Counted from the first letter of the stretch, positions 35,926 through 46,534 are shown. The stretch is DNA of 64,000 nucleotides from Marinicella marina (GCF_030065545.1 NZ_JASJNC010000007.1:310001-374000); one strand, 5' to 3'. A program made the numbers and translations. Notes: a model not told the origin generated them from the sequence alone.

Positions 35926-37665
35926 ATGAAATACCTATACACAATCATTTTATTCAATTTTACGACGGTACTTTTGGCTGTGAATGATTTGCCGCAACAA
36001 GGTGTGAATTTTGCATCAGTTGGTCTGGTCAGCGATCAAAACTGCGATTACAACACCATCAATGATGCCATTCTTGGCGGTCATGATGAAATCAGGCTGG
36101 TTAACATCACTTTTAATGAGCGGATTGATATCGTAAACAATGGCATTGAAATCAAAGGTGGCTATGCCAATTGTACGGCTGCCAATGCCGATAATCCAAT
36201 TCGGCTTACCACCACCATTGAACCAATCAAAGACAGTGGCATCAACATCACCAATGGTAATGACAACTATACAGTCAAACTATCGAACCTATGGATTACT
36301 GGTGCTTCAGGCAATATGTTCTCATCGACTGCAGGTATCAATGCCACCGGAGAAAACACCACCCTAATGATGGAAAACGTAGCCATTGTAAACAATCAAG
36401 CAACTGGGTTAAATTTGATTAACTTGGCAGCTGCAAGCTTAAAAAATATCTTAATCAGTGGCAATTCATTACAAGGCAATGGCGGCGGCATCAGTTGTGA
36501 TTCATCGACAGTGGTAGTTTATGGCGCCTCATCTATCAACAGTAACTCAGTCACACAAGATACCCGGCGCAACGGAATCACCAATGAAGGCAATGGTGGT
36601 GGCGTCTATGCCACCAATGGTTGTGATTTCACTTATTACTCTGGCCCGCCACAACAAAACAGTGGGCTGAACGGGATTTTGAGTAATAATGCAGCTGGAA
36701 ATGGCGGTGGTATATTCGCCAACTTAGGCGCAACAATCAGCTTAATTGGTACAGAAGTGAACACCAAAAATGAAACTTTCGGCGACAGTACAGTTCCAGT
36801 TCTGTTGTTAAATAATACTGCTGGTGGTGTCGGCGGCGGGGTCTACCTGGACGATGAAAACACAGCATTAACCGCCAGTGGTATTAGAGTCATCCAGAAC
36901 ACTGCAAACGCCGACGGTGGTGGGCTGTATATTGAATCTGACGCCACTGCAACCATTACCCGCTTACCAGGTGGCTGCTGGAGCAACAACAAGTGCAACC
37001 TATTTCAATCTAATGATGCAGGCACCAACAGCAGCTTTGGTGGTGCGATTTTTGTTGGAGGGGCTCAATTGGCTGTCGGCAATGCTTGGTTCCAAGATAA
37101 CCTGGCAGATGATGGCGCAGCCATAGCCGTTGCTGTTGGCAGTGCCACATTGGAGGGTAATGTGTTTTACCGCAATGATGCATCGACAGATTATGATGCC
37201 AACTCAGCAGTTCTTCTGGTATTTAACAGTGTCGGAACACTGGCATACAACACCTTCGTGGACAACAATTCTGTAGTGGCAAACATCCAAGTTGCAGCCA
37301 CCAGCAACATCACACAAGTGGGTAACATCATTTATGACTTAGCAACCACCTCGTTCGATATTTCTGGAAATAGCTCAGCAGAAAACTACTGCATTTACAC
37401 CAATGAAAGCAGTCAAATAGTTGGCACCAACATCATCACTGATACTACTGATCCTTTCATAGACCGCATCAATGGTGATTTTCACATATCTTACTTTCAA
37501 TTAAGGGATGCCTGTGATGCTGTCTTGTACACACCATCACTGCGAGATTTCGATAATCAAACAAGAGGCTTTGATGATCCGATTGCAGACTTGGACGGTC
37601 CTTTTGATATTGGTGCGGATGAGGATTACAGCTCAGACGTGATTTTTAAAAATGGATTTGATTAA
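35926..37665 (+). CDS. Secreted parallel beta-helix protein with IFKNGFD tail
   Basis: 579 residues with a signal peptide (about 1-19). The body is rich in Gly, Asn and Asp and shows right-handed beta-helix features: repeated GGG-containing turns such as NGGGISCDSS, GNGGGVYATNGC, GNGGGIFANLGA, VGGGVYLDDEN and DGGGLYIES, as in polymorphic outer-membrane-type proteins. Near the end are DLDGPFDIGADEDYSSD and the tail VIFKNGFD, identical over seven residues to the preceding gene. Probably a surface or extracellular adhesin-like or glycan-active protein; no catalytic residues recognised. A terminator follows the gene. Confidence 0.82.
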   Translation: MKYLYTIILFNFTTVLLAVNDLPQQGVNFASVGLVSDQNCDYNTINDAILGGHDEIRLVNITFNERIDIVNNGIEIKGGYANCTAANADNPIRLTTTIEPIKDSGINITNGNDNYTVKLSNLWITGASGNMFSSTAGINATGENTTLMMENVAIVNNQATGLNLINLAAASLKNILISGNSLQGNGGGISCDSSTVVVYGASSINSNSVTQDTRRNGITNEGNGGGVYATNGCDFTYYSGPPQQNSGLNGILSNNAAGNGGGIFANLGATISLIGTEVNTKNETFGDSTVPVLLLNNTAGGVGGGVYLDDENTALTASGIRVIQNTANADGGGLYIESDATATITRLPGGCWSNNKCNLFQSNDAGTNSSFGGAIFVGGAQLAVGNAWFQDNLADDGAAIAVAVGSATLEGNVFYRNDASTDYDANSAVLLVFNSVGTLAYNTFVDNNSVVANIQVAATSNITQVGNIIYDLATTSFDISGNSSAENYCIYTNESSQIVGTNIITDTTDPFIDRINGDFHISYFQLRDACDAVLYTPSLRDFDNQTRGFDDPIADLDGPFDIGADEDYSSDVIFKNGFD

Positions 37666-37686
37666 ACAAAATCGGATAAAAAATAA

Positions 37687-37714
37687 AAAGGAGCACTAGT
37701 TAGCTCCTTTATTT
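37687..37714 (+). terminator. Rho-independent terminator after the beta-helix gene
   Basis: AAAGGAGC (37687-37694) pairs with GCTCCTTT (37703-37710) with an 8-base loop and is followed by ATTTG. It resembles the terminator after the preceding gene. On the minus strand an A-rich/T-rich flank could also stop the convergent gene ending at 37736. Confidence 0.75.
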
Positions 37715-37735
37715 GTTTGAAACAATCTGCTTTGG

Positions 37736-38656
37736 CTAAAAAATCTCACCAATCATACAGCGCAAACTGCCACCGGCCTTTTCCAGCTCAGACACGTCAA
37801 CGCCATGGATGTCGAGACCCCAGTTGTTCAAAATTTTTCGCGATGACACCGACAACGTATCAAAGGCCGTTTGACTGAATAAGACATCACGATCGGTGAT
37901 AGAAATACAATTGCCACAAAAAGCCATTTTTTCTTCATCAGAAAGGTACAGAATTCTTCCCTCATAAAAATCATCGATGGCCTGAACCACATCGGGATCT
38001 GCAAAAGAGTCTTTATGTATCACGCAGCCGACACTGGCCAGACAAGCCATGACCACGTTGGTGTGGTATTCACCTTCAGCCAAATCAAATTGAAAAGTTA
38101 AATCCAGCTGAAAACCCTCATCCAGCTCGACAGCACCAGCTTCATCGACCCTTTCGGTCATACCAACAAAACCCACGTTGCGACCACGGTCAGGAACCAT
38201 GACTCCAGTTAATTCGGCTATGGCACGGTGGTTTTCAATCTCATATTCTTCATAACCCAAGACACCACCAAAAAACTTTCTGATATCGCGCCGTTGGGTT
38301 TCTAGTTGTCGGTTGGGATATTTCATTGAACCGACGATATAACGGCGGTTGTGGTTGGTCGCAAAAGCATTGTTTGGAAAGACCGCATCAGGGGTGTCTT
38401 CAGAACCAGGAAAGGTAACTACAGGTATACCAAAATCAGTCAATGTTCTGGCCAGTTGCATTTGTTGAAACACCGCCAATTTCTCATCCACTGACTCATC
38501 CATCTGCATGTAATCATTGTCTTGTGCGGTTTGTTCATTCAAAGAAAAACCCACTGGACTGACCATAAATGCGGCCTTCATCGCCACTTCTTGTTTGATG
38601 TTGAACTGCTTCAGTTCTTGTACTTTTTTAAAATCCGCTATGTTTTTAACTAACAT
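37736..38656 (-). CDS. Amidinotransferase/arginine deiminase-fold hydrolase (CtlX-like)
   Basis: 306 residues in the longest form. Guanidino-group modifying fold: DAVFPNNAFATNH, the catalytic HisxxN region GEYHTNVVMACL, FCGNCISI, and the C-terminal nucleophile cysteine in GGSLRCMIGEIF. Related proteins hydrolyse citrulline, arginine or agmatine-type compounds; the exact substrate is not known. The frame starts at 38656, overlapping dusA by 11 bases, but conserved sequence begins at MKAAFMVSPVGF, so ATG 38581 (281 residues) may be the true start. Neither has a strong SD. Confidence 0.8.
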   Translation of the reverse strand: MLVKNIADFKKVQELKQFNIKQEVAMKAAFMVSPVGFSLNEQTAQDNDYMQMDESVDEKLAVFQQMQLARTLTDFGIPVVTFPGSEDTPDAVFPNNAFATNHNRRYIVGSMKYPNRQLETQRRDIRKFFGGVLGYEEYEIENHRAIAELTGVMVPDRGRNVGFVGMTERVDEAGAVELDEGFQLDLTFQFDLAEGEYHTNVVMACLASVGCVIHKDSFADPDVVQAIDDFYEGRILYLSDEEKMAFCGNCISITDRDVLFSQTAFDTLSVSSRKILNNWGLDIHGVDVSELEKAGGSLRCMIGEIF

Positions 38657-39623
38657 CTTTCACCCACTCTTTGGCTTCTTGAATCACCCTAACATCCGCT
38701 TTGCGTCTTGGTGCTTCTGTGACTAAATATGACTTCCACTTCTTGTTTCCTGGCAGTCCGTGGTACAACCCCAATATGGGTCTGATTAACCAATGTAAAC
38801 TCAAGCCTTGATCAATCATGGCTTGGCAATATTCGGCGTATGATAACAGCACTTCATCTCTGGTTAAAAGCTGTTTTTTAAGGCCCATGGCATCATGCAT
38901 TTCTCGGATCAGCCACGGCGCATTCCAAAACGCTCGGCCAACCATCACGCCATCAACATGATTCAATTGTTCAGTTGCCAGTTCAACGGTATCGATGCCC
39001 CCATTGATGATCACTTCAAGATCAGGGTGCATAGCTTTGAGCCGGTATGGGAAGTCGTATTTCAACGGTGGTACCGTGCGATTTTGTTTGGGGCTCAACC
39101 CTTTTAACAACGCTTTTCTGGCATGAATGATGAACGTTTGGCAGCCTGCGCTGCGCACCGCATCAATGAAACCGATGAAGTGTTCAAACGAGTCCTCATC
39201 ATCAACACCAATTCTGGATTTGATGGTCACTGGGATGTCAACTGCCTCATGCATGGCTGCAAAACATTCGGCCACCAACTCAGGTTCTCGCATCAAACAA
39301 GCGCCGAAACGACCCTTTTGCACCCGGTCGCTGGGACATCCAACGTTCAGATTAATTTCAGCATAGCCCATATCCTCAGCAATCTTGGCACACAATGCCA
39401 AATCTTTGACATCGCTGCCACCCAACTGCAAAGCCACTGGGCTCTCAGCTGCTGAAAAACCCAAATACTTATCCTTTTCTCCACGCAAAATCGCTGGACA
39501 AGTAACCATCTCGGTGTACAACATCACCTCACTAGATATGAGGCGGTGAAAATAACGGCAATGTCGATCTGTCCAATCAAGCATGGGTGCCACGCACAAT
39601 TGTCGATTGATGCTGTGCTTCAT
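38646..39623 (-). CDS. dusA: tRNA-dihydrouridine synthase A
   Basis: 325 residues. FMN enzyme reducing uridine 20/20a in tRNA. Signatures are LCVAPMLDWTDRHCRYFHRL, SPVALQLGGSD, the catalytic cysteine region EINLNVGCPSDRVQKGRFGA, TIKSRIGVDD, INGGIDT and DGVMVGRAFWNAPW. It matches the DusA subgroup, not DusB/C. Its start overlaps the dapE stop by 4 bases and its 3' end overlaps the hydrolase gene. Confidence 0.95.
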   Translation of the reverse strand: MKHSINRQLCVAPMLDWTDRHCRYFHRLISSEVMLYTEMVTCPAILRGEKDKYLGFSAAESPVALQLGGSDVKDLALCAKIAEDMGYAEINLNVGCPSDRVQKGRFGACLMREPELVAECFAAMHEAVDIPVTIKSRIGVDDEDSFEHFIGFIDAVRSAGCQTFIIHARKALLKGLSPKQNRTVPPLKYDFPYRLKAMHPDLEVIINGGIDTVELATEQLNHVDGVMVGRAFWNAPWLIREMHDAMGLKKQLLTRDEVLLSYAEYCQAMIDQGLSLHWLIRPILGLYHGLPGNKKWKSYLVTEAPRRKADVRVIQEAKEWVKDVS

Positions 39624-40753
39624 GGCAGTAACAAGCGATGAATCAAGTCCAAATAAATATTCTCCAACTGCACCAAATGGCTGACTTTTTCACATTCGTT
39701 GACCTGATGGATGGTTTTATTGATGGGACCCAATTCCATGGTAGCCACTCCATGTGGCGCCACGAAACGGCCATCTGAAGTGCCACCAGCGGTATTGAAA
39801 GTGGCATCGAGACCTGTGATTTGTTTGATAGAAGCGGCCAACTTTTCTTTGTATTGTTCATCTTGGCAATGAAATGGCTCTCCTGAAAGCTGCCAATCAA
39901 TGCTGTAATCCAACTGGTATTGATCCAGAATGGCGTGTAATTGTTTTGACAAAGTTTCTTGGCTTGAACAAGGTGCATATCGAAAATTAGCCGTTATCAC
40001 CATTTCACCCGGTATGATATTGGGCACGCCGGTTCCTGCATGAATGTTTGAAATTTGAAAACTGGTTGGCGGAAAGTCAGCATTGCCCGCATCCCACTCG
40101 AAGCGACTTAATTCGTCAATCGCAGCGGCTGCTTTAAATACTGGATTATCAGCATTCTGCGGATAAGCCACGTGACCTTGTTTTCCGCGCACAGTGATGA
40201 TTGCATGCAAAGACCCCCTTCTGCCTACCCTGACTGTATCACCCAATTGGCTAGAACTGCTGGGCTCGCCCACCAGACAATAATCAAAATGGTGTTTGGC
40301 AACCATCAAAGGCATGAATTTTCTGACCCCATCTAAGGCTACACCCTCTTCATCACTGGTCAGCATCATGGCTACTTTACCGGGGTGATTGGGGTTTTGT
40401 GCAACAAATTTTTCCATTGCCAGTACCATCGCCGCAATCGAACCTTTCATGTCAGCCACACCACGACCATACAGCACCCCGGCCTCAACATGGGCGGACA
40501 GCGGATCATGTGTCCAAGCAGCAACATCACCCGGTGGCACCACATCGGTGTGTCCCAGAAACATCAAAGCTGGCCCTGGTGAATCACCATGCCAAATCAA
40601 CACATTATCCACCTCACCAAAACGATGATGCTCACCTTGAAAGCCTTGTGGGCCTAAGCGATTCATCAACAAGGGCTGGCAACCCGCATCATCGGGCGTA
40701 TAGGATGGTTTTTGGATTAATTGTTTGGCCAAGCCAATGACTTCTGGTTCCAT
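39620..40753 (-). CDS. dapE: Succinyl-diaminopimelate desuccinylase
   Basis: 377-residue dinuclear zinc M20 peptidase-fold enzyme of lysine/diaminopimelate synthesis. Metal ligands are seen in LMFLGHTDVVPPGD, GRGVADMKGSIAAM, TSDEEGVALDG and the C-terminal GPINKTIHQVNECEKV. GVPNIIPGEM and TNANFR-like TANFRYAP mark the dimerisation domain. Adjacent to yffB and dapD, as expected for the succinylase route. Confidence 0.95.
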   Translation of the reverse strand: MEPEVIGLAKQLIQKPSYTPDDAGCQPLLMNRLGPQGFQGEHHRFGEVDNVLIWHGDSPGPALMFLGHTDVVPPGDVAAWTHDPLSAHVEAGVLYGRGVADMKGSIAAMVLAMEKFVAQNPNHPGKVAMMLTSDEEGVALDGVRKFMPLMVAKHHFDYCLVGEPSSSSQLGDTVRVGRRGSLHAIITVRGKQGHVAYPQNADNPVFKAAAAIDELSRFEWDAGNADFPPTSFQISNIHAGTGVPNIIPGEMVITANFRYAPCSSQETLSKQLHAILDQYQLDYSIDWQLSGEPFHCQDEQYKEKLAASIKQITGLDATFNTAGGTSDGRFVAPHGVATMELGPINKTIHQVNECEKVSHLVQLENIYLDLIHRLLLP

Positions 40754-40755
40754 GA

Positions 40756-41055
40756 TCAGAGTCCTATGCGGTATTGCCCATCAACAAAAACAACAGGTCT
40801 TTTGATGAGCGTGGGATGAGACACCAAAGTTTGGCTATCCGCTGCCACTTGTTCTGACGCTGAAAGTTGCTTCCAAGTGGTGCTTCTTTTGTTCAGCAAG
40901 TGTTTGAATTCGATGTCTTGCAACATGGCTTTCACCAAATCAGCATCAATGCCGTTGACTCTGAAATCATGTAACCTAACTTCATTGTCATCGGTTTGCG
41001 CTTGTTTCATGGCTGCCCTGACTTTGTCACAGTTTTTGATGCCGTAAATAATCAT
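40756..41055 (-). CDS. yffB: ArsC/Spx-family thioredoxin-fold protein (YffB)
   Basis: 99 residues. The ArsC-like fold is clear: [18 protein letters not shown] holds the single active-site-position cysteine, followed by [24 protein letters not shown] and [17 protein letters not shown]. coli has yffB beside dapE in the same order. YffB can act as a glutathione-dependent reductase-like protein; its physiological role is unclear. The start overlaps the dapD stop by 4 bases. Confidence 0.9.
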   Translation of the reverse strand: MIIYGIKNCDKVRAAMKQAQTDDNEVRLHDFRVNGIDADLVKAMLQDIEFKHLLNKRSTTWKQLSASEQVAADSQTLVSHPTLIKRPVVFVDGQYRIGL

Positions 41056-41867
41056 GACCTGAGCAACTCATTGATGGAAGTTTTCGCACGGGTTTTTTCA
41101 TCAACTTTTTTCACGATGACCGCGCAATTAAGTGCATATTTACCATTCTCAGCAGGCAGGGTTCCCGCCACCACCACCGAGCCGGGTGGTACATAACCGT
41201 ACGTCACTTCATCGGTTTCACGGTCATAAATTTTGGTACTTTGACCCAGGAATACGCCCATGGATATGACACTGCCTTTGCCTACCCGAACACCCTCAAC
41301 CACTTCACTGCGTGCACCAATGAAACAGCCATCCTCAATGATGGTTGGGGACGCCTGTAATGGTTCTAAAACACCACCTATACCAACACCACCAGATAAA
41401 TGAACGTTCTCACCAATTTGGGCACAACTGCCCACAGTGGCCCAAGTATCTACCATGGTTCCAGCGCCGACATATGCGCCAATGTTGACATAAGAAGGCA
41501 TACAGACCACGCCTCGGCCCAAGAATGCGCCTTTGCGGATGGTTGCAGGTGGTACCACGCGTGCTCCTGTCTGTTTGAATGTTTCCTCGTCGGCTTGGTT
41601 GAAACGACAAGGCACCTTATCCCAGTAATTATGAGTGGTGCCTGGCATCACTTGATTTTCAGATATGGTGAAGTACAACAATACCGCTTTTTTGAGCCAT
41701 TCATTGACCTGCCATGTGTCGCCAACAGGTTCAGAGACTCGCAGGCTTCCAGATTCTAGGCCCTCAAGGGCAGTTTCGATGACTTGACCGTATTCGGCCT
41801 TGAGCTGTGCTGCTGACAATTCGGATCTGGCTTGCCACGCTGCATTGATTTCATTTTCTGTGTTCAT
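41052..41867 (-). CDS. dapD: Tetrahydrodipicolinate N-succinyltransferase
   Basis: 271 residues, left-handed beta-helix acyltransferase. Catalyses succinylation of tetrahydrodipicolinate in lysine/diaminopimelate synthesis. Characteristic hexapeptide region: [80 protein letters not shown] and [10 protein letters not shown]. It leads the dapD-yffB-dapE-dusA unit, all joined by overlaps or very short gaps. Confidence 0.97.
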   Translation of the reverse strand: MNTENEINAAWQARSELSAAQLKAEYGQVIETALEGLESGSLRVSEPVGDTWQVNEWLKKAVLLYFTISENQVMPGTTHNYWDKVPCRFNQADEETFKQTGARVVPPATIRKGAFLGRGVVCMPSYVNIGAYVGAGTMVDTWATVGSCAQIGENVHLSGGVGIGGVLEPLQASPTIIEDGCFIGARSEVVEGVRVGKGSVISMGVFLGQSTKIYDRETDEVTYGYVPPGSVVVAGTLPAENGKYALNCAVIVKKVDEKTRAKTSINELLRS

Positions 41868-41895
41868 GGTGGGTTATTTGTTAAAGAAATGGGGC

Positions 41896-41924
41896 ATTAT
41901 AAACTGCCCTTATCGGCAAGTCAG
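41896..41924 (-). promoter_or_regulatory. Putative sigma70 promoter of the dapD operon
   Basis: On the minus strand, TATAAT (41901-41896) stands 17 bases after CTGACT (41924-41919; four of six consensus bases). The start site would be about 20-25 bases before the dapD ATG. Confidence 0.55.
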
Positions 41925-41966
41925 CCTAAACAGGCGGATAAAAGGTACACTTGCACATAACGGCAA

Positions 41967-42275
41967 CTACTCGGATAAATCAACTTTTAACAGCAGTTTC
42001 TTCACAGATATTTTGAATTCCTTCTGCATAATATGTAGAATGCTGCGGCTGTACATGCGAATTTTACTGGCTTCCATTTGCGTACGACACATCAAAACTG
42101 CCGTATCGCCCCTGATATTAGCCAAGTGGCACATGCCTTTGACTTGCTCCGGCAAGCGCAATTGCAGAGTATCATCCAGCTTTTTAAGCTGATTGGCACG
42201 TTTGATCAACCCAGATAAACTTTTATCTTGAGCTAAACTGTCAGAAATGGACTGGAACCCACGGGATTTTCGCAT
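41967..42275 (-). CDS. DUF721/DciA-like protein
   Basis: 102 residues. The middle is the DUF721 core (LDDTLQLRLPEQVKGMCHLA, TAVLMCRTQMEASKIRMYS). DUF721 includes DciA, which helps load or control the DnaB replicative helicase in many bacteria that lack DnaC. Divergent to the M23 peptidase and near secA, the same context as in Pseudomonas. The protein is short and lacks the basic C-terminal extension of some DciA proteins. Confidence 0.8.
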   Translation of the reverse strand: MRKSRGFQSISDSLAQDKSLSGLIKRANQLKKLDDTLQLRLPEQVKGMCHLANIRGDTAVLMCRTQMEASKIRMYSRSILHIMQKEFKISVKKLLLKVDLSE

Positions 42276-42319
42276 GGGTATATTTGAATATTAATAAATA
42301 ATGTAAGCAAGTTTTTTTT

Positions 42320-43249
42320 ATGAATAATTTAACAATAATAAAGCACAAAAAAACGGGCATGGTTCAATACTCTTTGAGCGATAAAGCGGTCAAAACCAAA
42401 TTATTCGTTCTGACAGGCCTGTTCACTGTGACCTTGTTAACTGTTGGTGGTTTGTTTGGCGCTTGGTTCTTCGGTTCTGATGGTAGCAAGCAAGCCAAAA
42501 TTAAAGAATTACAGTCTTTGGTCGACTCCAGCCAACAAGAATTAATTGAACATAAAAAATCCATTCAGAACGACATCGATTCAATGACCTTACAAATTGG
42601 TAAATTGATGGCTCATTCAACTCGACTGAATGCACTGGGCAGTCGCTTAACGGAAGTGGCAGACATCAACCAAGAAGAATTCAACCTTGATGCTGAACCT
42701 GGCGTTGGTGGTGCCGCACTGGAGCTGACTGGCGAAACCAATACGCCTCAGTCTTTGTATGAAAACCTGTTCAATTTAGAGGACAGCTTCAGTAAACAAC
42801 AGGAAAATTTTAACATCCTGGCTAAGCTGTTGAACGAACAAGACATCGAACAAAGCTCAACACCCCACGTACTACCACTGGAAAAAGGCTGGATCTCATC
42901 TTATTATGGCAAACGCATAGACCCATTCACTGGCCAGCAAGCCACCCACCCTGGTATGGATTATTCCGGGGCTTACAAATCAAGCATTGTGGCTGCCGCT
43001 GACGGTGTGGTTGTGTGGGCGGGTAAACGCAGCTCTTACGGCAAAATGGTTGAAATTGATCATGGTAACGGCTTCATGACACGCTATGCTCATGCCGAAA
43101 GTATTGATGTTGAATTAGGACAAAAAGTCACAGCTGGAGAAAAAATAGCAGTTATGGGTAAAACCGGCAGAGCCACTTCCGAGCACCTGCATTTTGAAAT
43201 CCTCAAAAATGGACGCAAGGTCAACCCATTACCGTTTGTGAATTCATAA
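42320..43249 (+). CDS. M23-family peptidoglycan metallopeptidase
   Basis: 309 residues. A transmembrane or signal-anchor helix lies at about 27-50, a coiled-coil region about 55-110, then a LytM/M23 domain at about 185-305. Zinc ligands are in THPGMDYSG (HxxxD) and HLHFEI (HxH). WISSYYGKRIDPFTG and AADGVVVWAGKRSSYGKMVE are standard. It likely cuts peptide cross-links in the periplasm or activates amidases. It precedes secA as in Pseudomonas, with a terminator between. Confidence 0.93.
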   Translation: MNNLTIIKHKKTGMVQYSLSDKAVKTKLFVLTGLFTVTLLTVGGLFGAWFFGSDGSKQAKIKELQSLVDSSQQELIEHKKSIQNDIDSMTLQIGKLMAHSTRLNALGSRLTEVADINQEEFNLDAEPGVGGAALELTGETNTPQSLYENLFNLEDSFSKQQENFNILAKLLNEQDIEQSSTPHVLPLEKGWISSYYGKRIDPFTGQQATHPGMDYSGAYKSSIVAAADGVVVWAGKRSSYGKMVEIDHGNGFMTRYAHAESIDVELGQKVTAGEKIAVMGKTGRATSEHLHFEILKNGRKVNPLPFVNS

Positions 43250-43276
43250 GCATCAGAAAAAACAAAATAACCGTAG

Positions 43277-43310
43277 AAGGGCAGATAAATTCATTTTTAT
43301 TTGCCCTTTT
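43277..43310 (+). terminator. Hairpin terminator between the M23 gene and secA
   Basis: AAGGGCA (43277-43283) pairs with TGCCCTT (43302-43308); the inner AT-rich bases also pair, giving a long stem, with T4 at the end. It ends 67 bases before the secA start. Confidence 0.6.
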
Positions 43311-43376
43311 ACTTGAATAATAACTGTTTGAAACCACATTGTTTCTCTCAGTTGAGCAATCTTAAAACAGACAATT

Positions 43377-46112
43377 ATGGCTAAAAACTCACTTTTCACA
43401 AAAATATTTGGCTCAAGGAACCAACGTTTCATTCGCCAACTGGACAAACTGGCCGACAAGATAGAAGCATTGGAGCCACAATACCAAGCGCTGAAGGATG
43501 ATGAATTTCCAGCTCAAACTCAAGCATTAAAAGACCGCATCAACCAAGGTGAGGCATTAGACAGTTTATTACCTGAAGCATTTGCATTGGTTCGTGAGGC
43601 CTCAGTGAGAACATTGGGCATGAGACACTACCACGTACAATTAATTGGTGGTATCGTCATCCACCAAGGTAAGATTTCAGAAATGAGAACCGGTGAAGGT
43701 AAAACCTTGATGTGTACTTTGCCCGCTTATTTGAATGCCTTGGCCGGTGAAGGTGTTCACGTGGTTACAGTCAATGACTACCTAGCGAGTCGAGATGCCA
43801 AATGGATGGAACCGCTGTATAACTTTCTAGGAATGACTGTGGGCATCGTAATACCCAGCATGACCCATGAAGCCAAACGTGCTGCTTATGCCTGTGACAT
43901 CACTTACGCCACCAACAATGAACTGGGATTTGATTATTTACGTGATAACATGGCCTTCAGCTTGGATGCCAAAGTTCAACGCGAACCCTTTTATGCCATC
44001 ATTGATGAGGTTGACTCAATTTTAATTGATGAAGCACGCACACCATTGATCATTTCAGGTCAAGTTGATGAGTCACCTGACGTCTACAACCGCGTCAATA
44101 AAATTGTGCCTTTCTTAGAACGCTCAACCGTTGAACCAGATCAGAAAGAGATTTCAAAAGCCATCATGAACAAACAGAGTTTGCCAGAACCTGATGGTGA
44201 TTTTTCAGTAGATGAAAAGTCCAAACAAGTCTTTCTCACAGAACAAGGCATGCAGCATGCTGAAGACCTGTTAAAGAAGAATGGCCTGATGGCAGAAGAT
44301 GATTCTCTGTATGACTCTCAACATATTTCACTCATGCACCATGTCAGTGCTGCATTGAAAGCGCATCACTTGTTTGAAAAAGACGTTGATTATATTGTCA
44401 AAGAAGGTGAAATTGTTATTGTTGATGAATTCACTGGCAGAACCATGGAAGGGCGTCGATGGTCCGATGGACTGCACCAAGCAGTAGAAGCCAAAGAGAA
44501 CGTCCCGATTCAGAAAGAAAACCAAACCCTGGCCTCAATCACCTTCCAGAACTACTTCCGATTGTATCCTAAATTATCGGGTATGACTGGTACGGCCGAT
44601 ACCGAAGCTTACGAATTTCAATCCATCTATAACCTAGAAGTTATTGTGATTCCTACCCACAAACCAATGATCAGAGATGATCAAGGTGATTTGGTTTATT
44701 TCAGCCAAAAAGCAAAGTTTGAAGCCATCATTGAGGACATTGTTGATTGTCACGAAAAACAACAACCCGTATTGGTTGGTACCGCTTCCATTGAAGTCTC
44801 GGAGTTTCTGTCACACCAACTTAAGCAACGTAAAATCAAACACAATGTACTGAATGCCAAACAGCACGAACGTGAGGCATTGATTGTTGCTGAAGCTGGT
44901 TTACCAGGCGCAGTCACCATTGCAACCAATATGGCTGGACGGGGAACCGATATTGTATTGGGTGGTAATTTATCGGTCGAAATTGAAAACAAAGGCGATA
45001 TCAGTGAAGCAGAAAAAGAACAACTCACTGCAGACTGGAAAGTCCGTCATCAACAAGTGTTAGATAATGGTGGTCTGCGCATCATTGGCACAGAGCGACA
45101 CGAGTCACGCCGTATCGACAATCAATTGCGAGGTCGAGCAGGTCGACAGGGCGACCCAGGTTCATCACGTTTTTATATTTCGTTGGAAGATAACTTGATG
45201 CGAGTGTTTGGCCAAAGCCGCATGATGGATAACATGAAACGTTTTGGCATGAAAGAAGATGAGTACATCGAGCACAAATGGATCACCAGAATCATTGAAA
45301 ACGCCCAACGAAAAGTAGAGTCTCATAACTTTGACATCCGAAAACAGCTTTTGGAATATGATGATGTCGCCAATGATCAAAGAATGGTGATTTACCAACA
45401 ACGGGCTGATTTACTGGAATCAGACGAAATTGGTGATTACATCTTAGACACCCGTGAAGAAGTATTTGATAACGTGATTCGCCAACACATTCCATTAGAG
45501 AGTGTTGAGGAACAATGGCAGATCCCACAACTAGAACGAGTTTTGGCTACTGAGTTCGGCATTGAAATCAACATCACCCGCATACTTGAACGCGATGATG
45601 AGTTAGACGATGATGGTTTGACCGACAAAATTCACGCTCAGATCGAGCGTTTTTTCAAAGAAAAAGAAGCCATGACAGGCTCTGAGGTGATGCGTAATTT
45701 TGAGAAAGCCGCTTACTTAAACACCCTGGATCAACTGTGGAAAGAACATTTGGCTCAAATGGACCATTTACGACAAGGTGTTGGGCTGCGCTCTCACGCC
45801 CAGAAACAACCGATTCAAGAGTACAAGCGAGAGTCTTTCGAATTGTTTAAAGACTTACTCGATAAAATCAAATACGAAACCAGCAGAATCATTGCCAGGG
45901 TCAAGGTTCGTGAGGAAGATGATGTGGCAGCCATGGAACACAAAGAAGAACAAAATGTGACGTTCCAGCATCAATCCCCTAATCAACCCGCCCAAAAAGA
46001 AGCAGAAAAAGTTGAGACTTTCGTACGTGATGGCCAAAAAGTAGGTCGCAACGACCCTTGTCCATGCGGCTCTGGTAAAAAGTACAAACAATGCCACGGT
46101 CGCTTGACCTGA
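43377..46112 (+). CDS. secA: SecA preprotein translocase ATPase
   Basis: 911 residues, the full length. Drives export through SecYEG. Walker A is [15 protein letters not shown], Walker B is [17 protein letters not shown], with [13 protein letters not shown] and [17 protein letters not shown] from motor domain 2. The C-terminus carries the SecB-binding zinc motif [15 protein letters not shown] (CxCx8CH). The stop overlaps the next gene (mutT) by 22 bases. Confidence 0.98.
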   Translation: MAKNSLFTKIFGSRNQRFIRQLDKLADKIEALEPQYQALKDDEFPAQTQALKDRINQGEALDSLLPEAFALVREASVRTLGMRHYHVQLIGGIVIHQGKISEMRTGEGKTLMCTLPAYLNALAGEGVHVVTVNDYLASRDAKWMEPLYNFLGMTVGIVIPSMTHEAKRAAYACDITYATNNELGFDYLRDNMAFSLDAKVQREPFYAIIDEVDSILIDEARTPLIISGQVDESPDVYNRVNKIVPFLERSTVEPDQKEISKAIMNKQSLPEPDGDFSVDEKSKQVFLTEQGMQHAEDLLKKNGLMAEDDSLYDSQHISLMHHVSAALKAHHLFEKDVDYIVKEGEIVIVDEFTGRTMEGRRWSDGLHQAVEAKENVPIQKENQTLASITFQNYFRLYPKLSGMTGTADTEAYEFQSIYNLEVIVIPTHKPMIRDDQGDLVYFSQKAKFEAIIEDIVDCHEKQQPVLVGTASIEVSEFLSHQLKQRKIKHNVLNAKQHEREALIVAEAGLPGAVTIATNMAGRGTDIVLGGNLSVEIENKGDISEAEKEQLTADWKVRHQQVLDNGGLRIIGTERHESRRIDNQLRGRAGRQGDPGSSRFYISLEDNLMRVFGQSRMMDNMKRFGMKEDEYIEHKWITRIIENAQRKVESHNFDIRKQLLEYDDVANDQRMVIYQQRADLLESDEIGDYILDTREEVFDNVIRQHIPLESVEEQWQIPQLERVLATEFGIEINITRILERDDELDDDGLTDKIHAQIERFFKEKEAMTGSEVMRNFEKAAYLNTLDQLWKEHLAQMDHLRQGVGLRSHAQKQPIQEYKRESFELFKDLLDKIKYETSRIIARVKVREEDDVAAMEHKEEQNVTFQHQSPNQPAQKEAEKVETFVRDGQKVGRNDPCPCGSGKKYKQCHGRLT

Positions 46113-46534
46113 GCAAAGGCCCCGTCATTGAAGTCGTCGTCTTGGTTTTGGAAAATCACCAAGGCGACGTCTTAATTACCCAAAGAAAAGCCGACGCACA
46201 CCTCGCCAATTACTGGGAGTTTCCAGGCGGCAAAGTTGAATCTGGTGAAAACCTTTCACAAGCATTAAAACGCGAATGCATTGAGGAAATCGACCACGCA
46301 CCAAACCGTGTGGAACACATCCTGACCCTCAACCATGAGTACCCATCGAGAACAGTTCGCATCCAAGTTTTCCACGAAATTAGCACCCATCCAAAAGTCA
46401 AACCAATCGAAAGCCAGTCCATGAAATGGGTCCCTTTTGATGAACTGCAGCACCACCAGCTTCCTCCAGCCAATACCCCCATTCTAGAGTACTTGCATAA
46501 GCGCAACAAAAACCAAAATCACCAGACCAACTGA
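46091..46534 (+). CDS. mutT: MutT-type NUDIX hydrolase (8-oxo-dGTP diphosphatase)
   Basis: 147 residues. The NUDIX box is intact: [22 protein letters not shown], with WEFPGGK before it, and [16 protein letters not shown] typical of MutT. It removes oxidised dGTP from the nucleotide pool and prevents A:T to C:G transversions. The ATG at 46091 lies inside the secA C-terminus, so translation is likely coupled. It ends the conserved secA block; the AT-rich accessory operon starts about 240 bases later. Confidence 0.9.
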   Translation: MPRSLDLSKGPVIEVVVLVLENHQGDVLITQRKADAHLANYWEFPGGKVESGENLSQALKRECIEEIDHAPNRVEHILTLNHEYPSRTVRIQVFHEISTHPKVKPIESQSMKWVPFDELQHHQLPPANTPILEYLHKRNKNQNHQTN

